The position numbers and the translations under genes are program-made. A stretch of 64,000 bases of DNA, from NCBI GenBank assembly GCA_025359865.1, contig JANYDH010000083.1, positions 1 through 64,000 on the forward strand, in the 5' to 3' direction. How positions within the stretch are numbered: position 1 is the stretch's first letter; the number at the start of each line of letters is the position of its first letter. A model generated the notes under the pieces. The model searched no databases and was not told the DNA's origin. It was given only the letters and a program-made list of their open reading frames with translations. Shown here piece by piece: positions 1 to 7,792 of this stretch. Origin of the DNA: Actinomycetes bacterium. Its GTDB lineage: Bacteria > Actinomycetota > Acidimicrobiia > Acidimicrobiales > Ilumatobacteraceae.

Positions 1-56
1 CGGCATTGTGCGACAGCCTGAATAACGAAAGGTAGATACGAGGGTAGAGTTCTTCC

Positions 57-311
57 ATGAGTATCAATCTCAAGAGCGAACGCGCTGATCGACTCGCCCG
101 CGAACTCGCCGCGACGACTGGTGAAAGCCTCACCGACGCGATCACGATCGCGATCGCTGAACGCCTGGATCGTGAGCGCGGACGCAGGGCCCAATCCGCT
201 CGGCTCGCCGAGATTCTTCGTCTCGCGGACGAGTTCCAGCGGCTGCCTGTGCTCGATGATCGCACTCCCGACGAGATCCTTGGCTATGACCTGAATGGAC
301 TACCGACGTGA
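57..311 (+). CDS. VapB-type antitoxin
   Basis: This 84-residue protein looks like the antitoxin of a type II toxin-antitoxin pair, which binds the operator DNA and neutralises the partner nuclease. The first 45 residues (SINLKSERADRLARELA, then TGESLTDAI) resemble the short VapB fold with a conserved T-GES-T-A pattern seen in Rv0623-like antitoxins. The rest is charged and ends in DEILGYDLNGLP, the usual toxin-wrapping tail. It overlaps the PIN-domain gene downstream, which is the classic order. The family call comes from the motif and the neighbour; the cognate operator was not identified. Confidence 0.85.
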   Translation: MSINLKSERADRLARELAATTGESLTDAITIAIAERLDRERGRRAQSARLAEILRLADEFQRLPVLDDRTPDEILGYDLNGLPT

Positions 312-697
312 TGGTCGTCGACTCGTCCGCGCTCGCAGCGCTGCTTTTCGGCGAGCACAGCGCGCTCGATGTCGCCGCCCGGCTCGCCGAAGGCGCAGTG
401 GTGCTCGGGGCACCGACCCGTGTCGAAATCGGAATGGTGATCGAGGCTCGGAGCGGTTCTGATGGGGTACGCAAACTCGAGTCACTGCTGCGGTCGGCGG
501 CGATCGAGATCATCGGGTTCACGCCAGATCATGCGGCGGTCGCTCTCGAAGCGTTCAGACGGTACGGCAAAGGTCGACATCGCGCGGCATTGAACTTCGG
601 GGATTGCATGAGCTATGCGCTTGCGAAGTCGATGAACCTGCCGCTGCTGTTCGTGGGTGACGATTTCATCCACACCGACATCAACAGCGCGTTGTGA
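311..697 (+). CDS. VapC-type PIN-domain ribonuclease toxin
   Basis: This is a PIN-domain toxin of 128 residues, expected to cleave RNA (often tRNA) when freed from its antitoxin. The acidic residues of the PIN site are visible: Asp in MVVDSSAL at the N-terminus, Glu in TRVEIGMV near residue 40, Asp in NFGDCMSYALAK near residue 98, and Asp in FVGDDF near residue 115. The ATG start makes a TGATG junction with the antitoxin stop; a GTG one codon earlier (308) is an alternative. Length and order are typical of VapBC modules, so translation is probably coupled. The target RNA cannot be read from the sequence. Confidence 0.88.
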   Translation: MVVDSSALAALLFGEHSALDVAARLAEGAVVLGAPTRVEIGMVIEARSGSDGVRKLESLLRSAAIEIIGFTPDHAAVALEAFRRYGKGRHRAALNFGDCMSYALAKSMNLPLLFVGDDFIHTDINSAL

Positions 698-755
698 CGG
701 GGATCAAGCCGCTCGCGGCCAGGCGGAACGAGCTGAGGACACCGGCGGCGATGAT

Positions 756-1763
756 CTACTTCCTGCGCGCCCGAGCAACTTCGTAGGTGGCCAACGCAGC
801 GGCCGCCGAAACATTCAACGATGACAACCGCCCGAGCATCGGGATGGTGACCACCAGGTCGCACCGTTCGCGCACCAACCGCGAGAGGCCGGCGCCTTCG
901 GCACCCATCACCAGACAGATCGCGTCGGCCGCCAGGTCGCCCAGATCGAACAGAGAGCGATCGGCAGCATCGTCGAGACCGACCACCCAGATTCCGGCGT
1001 CCTTCATCTGGGCGAGCGCGGCGGGAATGCCGCCGACCATCGCCATCGGCACATACTCGACCGCACCCGCAGCCGCCTTTGCCACCGTTGGTGTGACGTG
1101 TACGGCGCGATGGCGCGGCAGTACGACGCCCTGCACACCGGCGCCCTCGCATGACCGCAGCAGTGCACCCAAGTTGCCGGGGTCGGTAACACCGTCGACG
1201 GCCACCAGAAACGGCACCTTGCCGGGGATTCGCCGGATCAATTCGGCAAGTTCCATCTCGGGGATGCCGTTGGCATACGCGATGATGCCCTGTGGTGATT
1301 CGCTGCGCGCTGCGGCCTCGAGTCGCCGACGGGCCACGTACTGCACCGGCACTCGCTCGTGCTTGGCGATCTCGATGATGTCACTGACCGTCTCACTCTC
1401 ATCGAGGTCGCTCGCGACCCAGATCTCACGGGCCCGGCGGGTACCGGCGACAAGCAACTCACGCACTGCCTGACGTCCTTCGACCTGCTCTCCGCCGAGC
1501 GTCTTTTCGGGCTTGCGTGGCGGAGCACCGGTTGGGTTGACACGGCCCGTGCGGCCGGCACCGTGCGACGAGAATTGCCGACTACCCGATGATCCATCGC
1601 GACCCTCGCGACCCTCACGGCCCCCGCGACCGCCGGAACCGCCGGAACCGCGGCTGCCGCTCGATCCGCCAGCGCTGCCTGACCCACCCGCGCTGCGCGA
1701 ACCGGGGGCCGTGGCCCGCTTCTTGGCACGTCCTGTGCCACCTGTACTGCGTCCGGGTTTCAC
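756..1763 (-). CDS. rlmB: 23S rRNA 2'-O-methyltransferase, RlmB/TrmH (SpoU) family
   Basis: This SPOUT-class RNA methyltransferase is expected to methylate a ribose 2'-O of 23S rRNA (G2251 in the E. coli enzyme). The substrate-binding domain begins near residue 90 (GEQVEGRQAVRELL). The C-terminal knot carries the three SpoU motifs: GNLGALLRSCEGAGV, LVMGAEGAGL, and IPMLGRLSSLNVSAA. The first ~85 residues are an unusual disordered Gly/Ser/Arg tract (GGSGSAGGSSGSRGSGG type), longer than in E. coli RlmB. The gene follows ispDF on the same strand. In Mycobacterium the order is ispD-ispF-cysS-rlmB, and here cysS is absent from the interval. Confidence 0.9.
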   Translation of the reverse strand: MKPGRSTGGTGRAKKRATAPGSRSAGGSGSAGGSSGSRGSGGSGGRGGREGREGRDGSSGSRQFSSHGAGRTGRVNPTGAPPRKPEKTLGGEQVEGRQAVRELLVAGTRRAREIWVASDLDESETVSDIIEIAKHERVPVQYVARRRLEAAARSESPQGIIAYANGIPEMELAELIRRIPGKVPFLVAVDGVTDPGNLGALLRSCEGAGVQGVVLPRHRAVHVTPTVAKAAAGAVEYVPMAMVGGIPAALAQMKDAGIWVVGLDDAADRSLFDLGDLAADAICLVMGAEGAGLSRLVRERCDLVVTIPMLGRLSSLNVSAAAALATYEVARARRK

Positions 1764-1794
1764 CCTGTTGTCTCCTAGCGTTCAGCTTCAGCGT

Positions 1795-2955
1795 TCAGCG
1801 TTCGGCGATCACTGCTACCGCCCAGCAGGCGATACCTTCGCGGCGACCGAGTGCACCCAGTCCTTCGGCACGACGCCCCTTCACTGTGACGGGGGCACCG
1901 GCGGCATCGCTGAGGTGCCCTTGCATCTCATTGCGGCGGGGAGCCAGTTTCGGCGCCTCGCATACAACAGAACAGTCGACGTTACCCACCCGCCAGCCCT
2001 TAGCGGCCACAAGCGCGGCCACCTCGCGCAGTATCAACAGCGAGTCGGCACCGGCCCAACGGGCATCGTTATCGGAAAAGTGCTCGCCGATGTCGCCCAA
2101 ACCGGCTGCCCCCAGCAATGCATCGGCAACCGCATGGGCGATCACATCGGCATCGCTGTGGCCGACCAAACCGCGGGCACCCTCGAAATGCACGCCGCCA
2201 AGCACAAGACGCCGAACAGGATCGTCGCTGAATCGGTGAATGTCGAAACCCTGGCCAACGCGCACGTTCATGCTCCCCTGCCCTCGTACGGGTCCGCCTT
2301 CATCAGCGTCCACCTTGGCACGCGCCCAGACCAGATCATCGGGATGGGTGATCTTGCGATTGTCCACCTCGCCTGGTATCGCCACCACTCGCCCACCGGT
2401 GGCTTCGACCAATGCGGCATCGTCGGTACCATCACCGCCATCAGCGTGGGCGAAACGGAGCACCGAGGCCCGGAATGCCTGCGGGGTTTGCACGGCGACG
2501 AGTCGGTCCCGCTGCGGCGTGTCGACAACTACGTTGCGCTCGTCGATCAGCTTGATCGTGTCGGTGACGGGCACGCCCGGAATCGCGGCGTCGGCCCCTG
2601 CAGTCACAGCGTCGATCACGGCGACGAACAGGCCGTCGGATGCGAACGGTCTGGCAGCGTCGTGCACGCACACGATGGTGGCGGCCGCAGGCACGGCCGA
2701 CAGCCCGGCCCGTACCGATTCGCTTCGGGTGGCACCGCCGGCTACAACGACCGACCCAAGGCCTTGTTCAATGACTACGTCAGCGGCCGGCACCACGATA
2801 ACGACGCCGCTGCTATGGCGCAGCGCTGCATCGACCGACAGATCGAGCATTCGCCGACCACCGATCGCCTCATACTGTTTCGCAGTACCGAACCGACTAC
2901 CGCTGCCCCCGGCGACGACCACGGTCCACACATTCTCGTTCTTGGCCTTCGGCAC
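1795..2955 (-). CDS. ispDF: bifunctional IspD/IspF (MEP isoprenoid pathway)
   Basis: This fusion protein joins two MEP-pathway enzymes: 2-C-methyl-D-erythritol 4-phosphate cytidylyltransferase and MEcPP synthase. The IspD half shows VVVAGGSGSRFG, KQYEAIGG and VHDAARPF. The IspF half starts with MNVRVGQGFDIHRF and contains LVLGGV, GHSDADVIAHAVADALLGA and GDIGEHF, including the zinc-binding Asp-x-His and His. The reading frame extends to 3072, but that would run 87 bp into the divergent regulator gene. I therefore prefer the GTG at 2955 (VPKAKNENVW); a TTG at 2964 is also possible. IspE, which catalyses the intervening step, is not in the window. Confidence 0.93.
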   Translation of the reverse strand: MPKAKNENVWTVVVAGGSGSRFGTAKQYEAIGGRRMLDLSVDAALRHSSGVVIVVPAADVVIEQGLGSVVVAGGATRSESVRAGLSAVPAAATIVCVHDAARPFASDGLFVAVIDAVTAGADAAIPGVPVTDTIKLIDERNVVVDTPQRDRLVAVQTPQAFRASVLRFAHADGGDGTDDAALVEATGGRVVAIPGEVDNRKITHPDDLVWARAKVDADEGGPVRGQGSMNVRVGQGFDIHRFSDDPVRRLVLGGVHFEGARGLVGHSDADVIAHAVADALLGAAGLGDIGEHFSDNDARWAGADSLLILREVAALVAAKGWRVGNVDCSVVCEAPKLAPRRNEMQGHLSDAAGAPVTVKGRRAEGLGALGRREGIACWAVAVIAER

Positions 2956-2985
2956 GGAGCCCAAGGGTAGTACGGTGACCGCCGC

Positions 2986-3648
2986 ATGGCTCACGAGGAT
3001 CTTCTTGCAGCAACCGAGTTTTTTTCCGGCGCGTCGCACGAGGTGTTGTGCACGATCACCGCAGCAGGCCATGAGCGCGATCTCGTTCGCGGCGACCTGC
3101 TATTTCGTGAGGCAGACTTTGCAGACGCCCTCTACGTCGTCGCCCGTGGCCGGTTGGCGATCGCTATTGCCAACCCGATCGACAACCGCGAGACCGTGGT
3201 CTCGCTGATGGAGCCTGGCGACCTGTTCGGCGAAATGGCGATGCTCGACGGCGGCCTCCGTTCGGCCATGGCTCGCGCGCTCGAACCGTCCACCGTGTTC
3301 GAGATCCCTTACGCAGCAGTGCTCGCGGTCTTCACCGGACAGCCGGATCTGCTGTGGGGAGTCACCCGCCTGTTGGCCCAACGCCTGCGGGCGATGGACG
3401 AAACCCTGGCTGACAGTGTGTTCCTCGATGTCACCGGTCGTACTGCGAAGCGGCTCTTGGAGCTGTCCGAGGGCGCCGACGAATTCACCCTTCCGGTGAC
3501 CCAGGAGGAGTTGGCCGGCATGGTCGGCGCGTCACGCGAGCGTGTCAACAAGGCGATCGCGAGCTTTATCCGCCTCGGATGGATCGCCCAGCACGAACGC
3601 CGGTACACAATCCTCAAACGCGAAAGCCTGCGGATCAGGGCACGCTGA
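2986..3648 (+). CDS. Crp/Fnr-family transcriptional regulator
   Basis: This 220-residue cytoplasmic transcription factor has an N-terminal cyclic-nucleotide-binding-like beta barrel (about residues 10-125: LVRGDLLFREADFADALYVVARG, GDLFGEMAMLDGG). A C-terminal winged helix follows, with recognition region TQEELAGMVGASRERVNKA near residues 168-186. The FGEMAMLDGG phosphate-binding-cassette pattern with a following Arg-Ser resembles cAMP-binding Crp proteins. No cysteine cluster of the Fnr type is present. It is divergent from ispDF, with about 30 bp between the preferred starts, so the two share a promoter region. Its regulon is unknown. Confidence 0.88.
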   Translation: MAHEDLLAATEFFSGASHEVLCTITAAGHERDLVRGDLLFREADFADALYVVARGRLAIAIANPIDNRETVVSLMEPGDLFGEMAMLDGGLRSAMARALEPSTVFEIPYAAVLAVFTGQPDLLWGVTRLLAQRLRAMDETLADSVFLDVTGRTAKRLLELSEGADEFTLPVTQEELAGMVGASRERVNKAIASFIRLGWIAQHERRYTILKRESLRIRAR

Positions 3649-3671
3649 ACCATGGGTCAGTCCGAGTGGCG

Positions 3672-4424
3672 TCATGCGTCTCGCCGGTTCGTCAGGAGCG
3701 CGCCGAACACGGTGATGGCACCGGCCACAGCAAAGAAGTACAACCCTGAACCGACGCGGCCGAGCCCACCTTCAAACGAATCGGGGTTGGCCATGCTGAT
3801 ACCCGCGTTGTACGGCAGCCATTTGAAGGGCTGGTCGACCCCAGCGGCGCTGAGGATGCCACCGATGATCGACTCGACCACGAGCGGCCACAAGATGAGT
3901 ATCGCCACAGCGGTAGGTGTATTGCGGATCAACAGACCCAACCCGAATCCGAGTAAGGCCACGATGGCCGCGAACAAGATCACGCCGGCAATGGCAGGCC
4001 GGCCGCTGGGCGCATCGACGAGATCGATGCGGCGATCGCGCGATGTGAGAATTGCCGCACCGACGTTGTAACTAAGGAGCACCACCAGACCCTCGACCAC
4101 CATCGCGAGCGAGACGGTGATGATCGCCTTGCCGATGATGACCCGCATTCGCTTCGGGGTTGCCGCGAACGTGGTGCGGATGGTGCCGAACCCGAACTCG
4201 CCCGTGATGGTGGCCGCACCGATCACACCGAGCAACATCGCCGTGACGACCGACGAGATCTGGACGGCGTTGAGCAGATCACGCGCGTTCATCTCGTCGT
4301 TGTTGTTCAGCGCAGCGATCAACACCGAGACGATCAAGGGGAACGCCACCGCAATGACGACGAGCACGAGGTTCATCCGGATGGTGCGGAGCTTGATCCA
4401 CTCGCTGCGTAGCACGTTGATCAC
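3672..4424 (-). CDS. ABC-2 type transporter permease
   Basis: This integral membrane protein of 250 residues has about six hydrophobic segments and the fold pattern of ABC-2 (drug/lipid/sodium export-type) permeases. Examples are MNLVLVVIAVAFPLIVSVL near the N-terminus, VVTAMLLGVIGAATITGEF with the family's TGEF turn, and a last segment YFFAVAGAITVFGALL. Its GTG start overlaps the stop of the upstream ATPase gene (GTGA), so the two are translationally coupled. In ABC-2 systems such a permease pairs with one ATPase. The surprise is the third operon member, a ProX-like binding lipoprotein. Substrate unknown. Confidence 0.85.
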   Translation of the reverse strand: MINVLRSEWIKLRTIRMNLVLVVIAVAFPLIVSVLIAALNNNDEMNARDLLNAVQISSVVTAMLLGVIGAATITGEFGFGTIRTTFAATPKRMRVIIGKAIITVSLAMVVEGLVVLLSYNVGAAILTSRDRRIDLVDAPSGRPAIAGVILFAAIVALLGFGLGLLIRNTPTAVAILILWPLVVESIIGGILSAAGVDQPFKWLPYNAGISMANPDSFEGGLGRVGSGLYFFAVAGAITVFGALLTNRRDA

Positions 4425-5395
4425 GACGCGCCTCCTACATCTGCACGGCGGCCATCAGTGCCGTCGGTGAAGGTGGACGTCGTGGTGGTGAAGACCCCGG
4501 AGTGATACTCCTGCACCGAGGCAGTGGCCTTCAAGAACGCATCCTCGAGTGAGCCGGACTGATTGGAAAGCTCGTGGAGCACGACTCCGTACCGGCCGGC
4601 CAACTCGCCGACATCGACGGTGGTGGGACCACGCACCTCGATCGTGGTGGCATCGACCTGGGCGATGACGGCACCGCCCGCCTGGAGCGCTTCGACGAGG
4701 GTGGCGACCCGCGGGCTCTGCACGCGAACCCAGTGGTCGCCATATCGATCGACGAAATCGGCAACCGTGCACTGTTCGATCAGGTGGCCCTGGCCGATCA
4801 CCACCAGCGAAGTGGCCATGAGCGACATCTCCGACAACAGGTGACTGCTCACGAGCACGGTCTTACCCTGCTCGGCGAGATACACGAGCACGTCACGGAT
4901 CCAGCGAATGCCCTCGGGGTCGAGACCGTTGGCGGGTTCGTCGAGGATCACGGTATTCGGATCACCGAGCAGCACGCCAGCGAGCCCGAGACGTTGTTTC
5001 ATACCGAGCGAGTAGGTACGCAACCGCTTGCCCGCCGCCGCGCTGAGACCGACCGTTTCCAGCACCTCATCGGCTCGTTTCAGCGGAAGCCCGTTCGATG
5101 CTGCGACCCACCGAAGATGGTTGCGCGCTGAGCGACCCGGATGCACATACCCGGCATCGAGCAACGCGCCCACTTCGTGGAGTGGCTTGGCGAGTGACCG
5201 GTATGGCGTGCCGTCAAACAAGGTCTGGCCGGCATCGGCTCGGTCGAGTCCCAACATGCACCGCATGGTTGTGCTCTTTCCGGAACCATTCGGTCCCAAG
5301 AAACCGGTGACCATGCCGGGATGCACCTCGAAGCTGAGATCCGCGACAGCAACCTTGCGACCGAACCGCTTGGTGAGGCCGCTGACCGAGATCAT
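4421..5395 (-). CDS. ABC transporter ATP-binding protein (ABC-2 associated)
   Basis: This 324-residue ATPase has Walker A GPNGSGKST near residue 35, a signature helix reading YSLGMKQRLGLAG (the variant usual in ABC-2/NatA/DrrA-type ATPases), Walker B VILDEPANGLDP, and a switch His in VLVSSHLL. Past residue ~210 the C-terminal extension with VRVQSPRVATLVEAL and LEDAFLKAT matches the DrrA/CcmA family. It overlaps both neighbours by 4 bp, placing it in the middle of a three-gene operon. It powers the adjacent permease at the inner face of the membrane. Confidence 0.92.
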   Translation of the reverse strand: MISVSGLTKRFGRKVAVADLSFEVHPGMVTGFLGPNGSGKSTTMRCMLGLDRADAGQTLFDGTPYRSLAKPLHEVGALLDAGYVHPGRSARNHLRWVAASNGLPLKRADEVLETVGLSAAAGKRLRTYSLGMKQRLGLAGVLLGDPNTVILDEPANGLDPEGIRWIRDVLVYLAEQGKTVLVSSHLLSEMSLMATSLVVIGQGHLIEQCTVADFVDRYGDHWVRVQSPRVATLVEALQAGGAVIAQVDATTIEVRGPTTVDVGELAGRYGVVLHELSNQSGSLEDAFLKATASVQEYHSGVFTTTTSTFTDGTDGRRADVGGAS

Positions 5396-6363
5396 TGGCC
5401 GGTCGGCACCGTTGCCATGAACTGCTTGGCGACCTCGTCGGGCGTCAACTTGTCGACGGCGACTTTGACCATCAGCGCCCTCAGCACATCGGTGGTCAGC
5501 TTGTCGTCGACCTTTTTCAGCGCAGCCACGACTTCAGGTGTGGCCGAGCCGAGCGTGAGTAGCGGGATGACCACATTGTCGAGGCCGATCGCCTTGTCGT
5601 CTTTCAACGGAATGAACCCCTGGGTCACCACAGCGGCGTTGCTGGCGAGCACAGCGCCACAATCGATTGCGCCGCTCTTCAGGCTGTCTGTGACGAGTTC
5701 GGCACCGAGTGGAACAAACGCTTTAAACTCAGCCTTGTAGCTGTCCTTGAATCCAGCCAGACCGAATGGCGTCTGCTTTTCGAACTCCGCCGGTGCGCCG
5801 ATCGTGATCTTGTCGGATACCTTGGCGAGATCGGTGAGCGTCTTCAGCGAATATTGCTCGGCCGTGGCTTGTGTGCAGACGATGACCTCTCCATTTTGTG
5901 CAGTGGAAGGATCCGCGATCGTGAGCGTGGGCGGCAACGTGACCTTGAGCCGCGCCACCTGGTCGGCCGTCGCCTTCACGTCTTGCGTGGCTTTCGGGTC
6001 CTTCTGCGTGAGCAAAAACGTGAGCAGCGAGTTCGTGAACTCGGGGACGAGTTGGATCTCGTCGTTCTGCATCGCCGTGTAGTACTGCTCGCGCCCGCCG
6101 ACCGGATCCTTACGACCGACCCGCAACCCGGCGTCTTCCAATGCCTCGGCATAGATCTCCGCCACGACCCGGCTCTCGAGGGACTCGCCTGACGCCACAT
6201 TGATGGTCTGGGCGACATTGCCAGCGGCAGCCGTGCTGCTCCGGTCGGCATCGTCGCTGCACGCGGCAAGCAGCATGGCGCCGCCGACGCCGAGCGCAAT
6301 GATTGGGCGGGCAAACGCCGAGCGGGCGCCAGCTGGGCGGCGGACGGGGACGAGCCTATTCAC
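5392..6363 (-). CDS. ProX/OpuAC-type substrate-binding lipoprotein
   Basis: This secreted solute-binding lipoprotein has 323 residues and resembles glycine betaine/carnitine/choline-binding OpuC/ProX proteins. The GTG at 6363 is chosen because GGAGGAAG lies five bases upstream; longer in-frame starts run into a tandem repeat. A signal peptide ends in the lipobox LLAAC (Cys 35). The mature part shows the OpuAC pattern: INVASGESLESRVVAEIYAEALE, REQYYTAMQNDEIQLVPEFTNSL, GAPAEFEKQTPFG and ADQVARL. It is first in an operon with an ABC-2 ATPase and permease rather than an importer-type permease. The ligand is likely a quaternary amine, but that is inferred from the family only. Confidence 0.85.
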   Translation of the reverse strand: MNRLVPVRRPAGARSAFARPIIALGVGGAMLLAACSDDADRSSTAAAGNVAQTINVASGESLESRVVAEIYAEALEDAGLRVGRKDPVGGREQYYTAMQNDEIQLVPEFTNSLLTFLLTQKDPKATQDVKATADQVARLKVTLPPTLTIADPSTAQNGEVIVCTQATAEQYSLKTLTDLAKVSDKITIGAPAEFEKQTPFGLAGFKDSYKAEFKAFVPLGAELVTDSLKSGAIDCGAVLASNAAVVTQGFIPLKDDKAIGLDNVVIPLLTLGSATPEVVAALKKVDDKLTTDVLRALMVKVAVDKLTPDEVAKQFMATVPTGQ

Positions 6364-6443
6364 GACTTCCTCCAGGGGAGATGAGAGACGTGCAGCGTAG
6401 ACCGGCACGGACAAAATCAGCAGAACAGGACTCAGAGACTCTC

Positions 6444-6478
6444 CTTCCAACGACCCTTCCAACGACCCTTCCAACGAT
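6444..6478. repeat. 12-bp direct tandem repeat, about 3 units
   Basis: CTTCCAACGACC is repeated nearly three times, the last unit ending GAT. It lies between the divergent binding-protein and amine-oxidase genes, so it sits in or next to their promoters. It may be slippage-prone; no function is evident. Confidence 0.8.
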
Positions 6479-6520
6479 GAGCACCCGTCATCTGGCTACA
6501 TCCCGTGCCAGTATCGAGCC

Positions 6521-7759
6521 GTGTCGGAACGCACCCCCGTTGCATGGAGCGTTTCACACTGGTGCGACGACCCGTACAGCAACGGCGCGTGGAGCGTCGT
6601 GCTGCCGGGTGGTTCGCCAGCTGACCGCATCCAGATCGGACAGCCGATCGACGATCGATTCATCCTTGCTGGCGAGGCGACCCACGGAACCCAGGCCGCA
6701 ATGACACACGGCGCGTGGGAGACCGGCGTTGCCGCCGCGAAGTGGGCGATCACGGACGGCGCCCGCTCGGTCATCGTGGTCGGGGCAGGCTTTGCCGGAT
6801 TGGGGGCCGCACGTACCCTGCACGATGCCGGGCTCGATGTGATCGTGCTCGAAGCTCGCGAACGCATCGGCGGTCGCGCCAACACCGTCGACGTGGGAGA
6901 TGTCCGCGCCGACATGGGCGCCGCCTGGCTTCAACAGTTCCCCCGCAACGGTCTCGCGCGACGGGCTGAGCAACTCGGATTGCAACTTCACCGAACGACG
7001 TTCGATACACCGTTGACCGCCGCTCCCGACGGGCCGGCGGGCGATATCGCGGCAGCACTCGAACGCCTCCGGTCGCTGGTCGACATCTCCGACCGTCGCT
7101 CTCTGGCCTCGATCCTTTTGCCTCACGTCGATGCCTTGCCGTCGGCAGATCGGCGTACCGCGCAGTTCGCTATCGATCTCGACCTGATCCTGGAATCAGG
7201 CGTCAGACTGGAGCAGATGTCGGCTTGGGCCTTCATCGAGCCAGGGGTGGGCGCCGACGATCACTTCCTGCCGAACGGATATGTCGATCTGCTCACGGAT
7301 GCGGCACAAGGCCTGGACATTCGACTCGGCACAGCCGTGAAACGGATCTCGTGGAACGCAGACGGCGTAACCGTGGATGGCCAGCGCGCGGATCGTTGCA
7401 TTTGCACCATCCCGATTGCGGTTCTCGACAGCGTTAAGTTGCAACCCGGTCTGCCCGCCGAGCACACGGCGGCGCTCGCCCGATTGACGACCGGCCGCGT
7501 CGAGAAGGTGGCGTTGCGATTCTCGACACGCTGGTGGCCGGTCGCCCCCGGCGGCTACCTGCGCTGGTACGACACGCCGCCAGCATGGGGCGAGTGGCTG
7601 GACCTGACCGACGGCGTGGGCGCACCGGTTGTCGCCGGTCTCATTGCCGACGCGGCAATCGACCGTCATCACTTGGGCAGAACCGACGACGAGATCGCGC
7701 ATGCGGCAGCGGCGGCATTCGCACAATGGGCCGACGCCGCACGCCGCACCACCCCGTAG
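6521..7759 (+). CDS. FAD-dependent amine oxidase, apparently circularly permuted
   Basis: This 412-residue flavoprotein has the sequence blocks of the monoamine/polyamine oxidase family, but in permuted order. Ordinary members start with the Rossmann GxGxxG and end with a W-DPY-GS / FAGEAT / HGA-SG block. Here that C-terminal block comes first: W14, DPYSNGAWSVVLPG (17-30), RFILAGEATHG (46-56) and HGAWETGVAAAKWAI (63-77). After a four-residue link, the FAD-binding VIVVGAGFAGLGAARTL (85-101) and EARERIGGRA (111-120) follow. The protein then runs through the substrate domain and stops near where a normal enzyme would reach its W-DPY block. All parts are present once, so the fold could close. The GTG start has no better upstream alternative. 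Substrate unknown. Confidence 0.85.
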   Translation: MSERTPVAWSVSHWCDDPYSNGAWSVVLPGGSPADRIQIGQPIDDRFILAGEATHGTQAAMTHGAWETGVAAAKWAITDGARSVIVVGAGFAGLGAARTLHDAGLDVIVLEARERIGGRANTVDVGDVRADMGAAWLQQFPRNGLARRAEQLGLQLHRTTFDTPLTAAPDGPAGDIAAALERLRSLVDISDRRSLASILLPHVDALPSADRRTAQFAIDLDLILESGVRLEQMSAWAFIEPGVGADDHFLPNGYVDLLTDAAQGLDIRLGTAVKRISWNADGVTVDGQRADRCICTIPIAVLDSVKLQPGLPAEHTAALARLTTGRVEKVALRFSTRWWPVAPGGYLRWYDTPPAWGEWLDLTDGVGAPVVAGLIADAAIDRHHLGRTDDEIAHAAAAAFAQWADAARRTTP

Positions 7760-7792
7760 CCAACAGGCCGGGTGCCGGCGGAGGTGTACGCT

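Noticed and set aside
1513-2970. 485-codon plus-strand frame across rlmB and ispDF
   Set aside because: It lies opposite two clearly recognisable genes and has no domain; long antisense frames are common in high-GC DNA.
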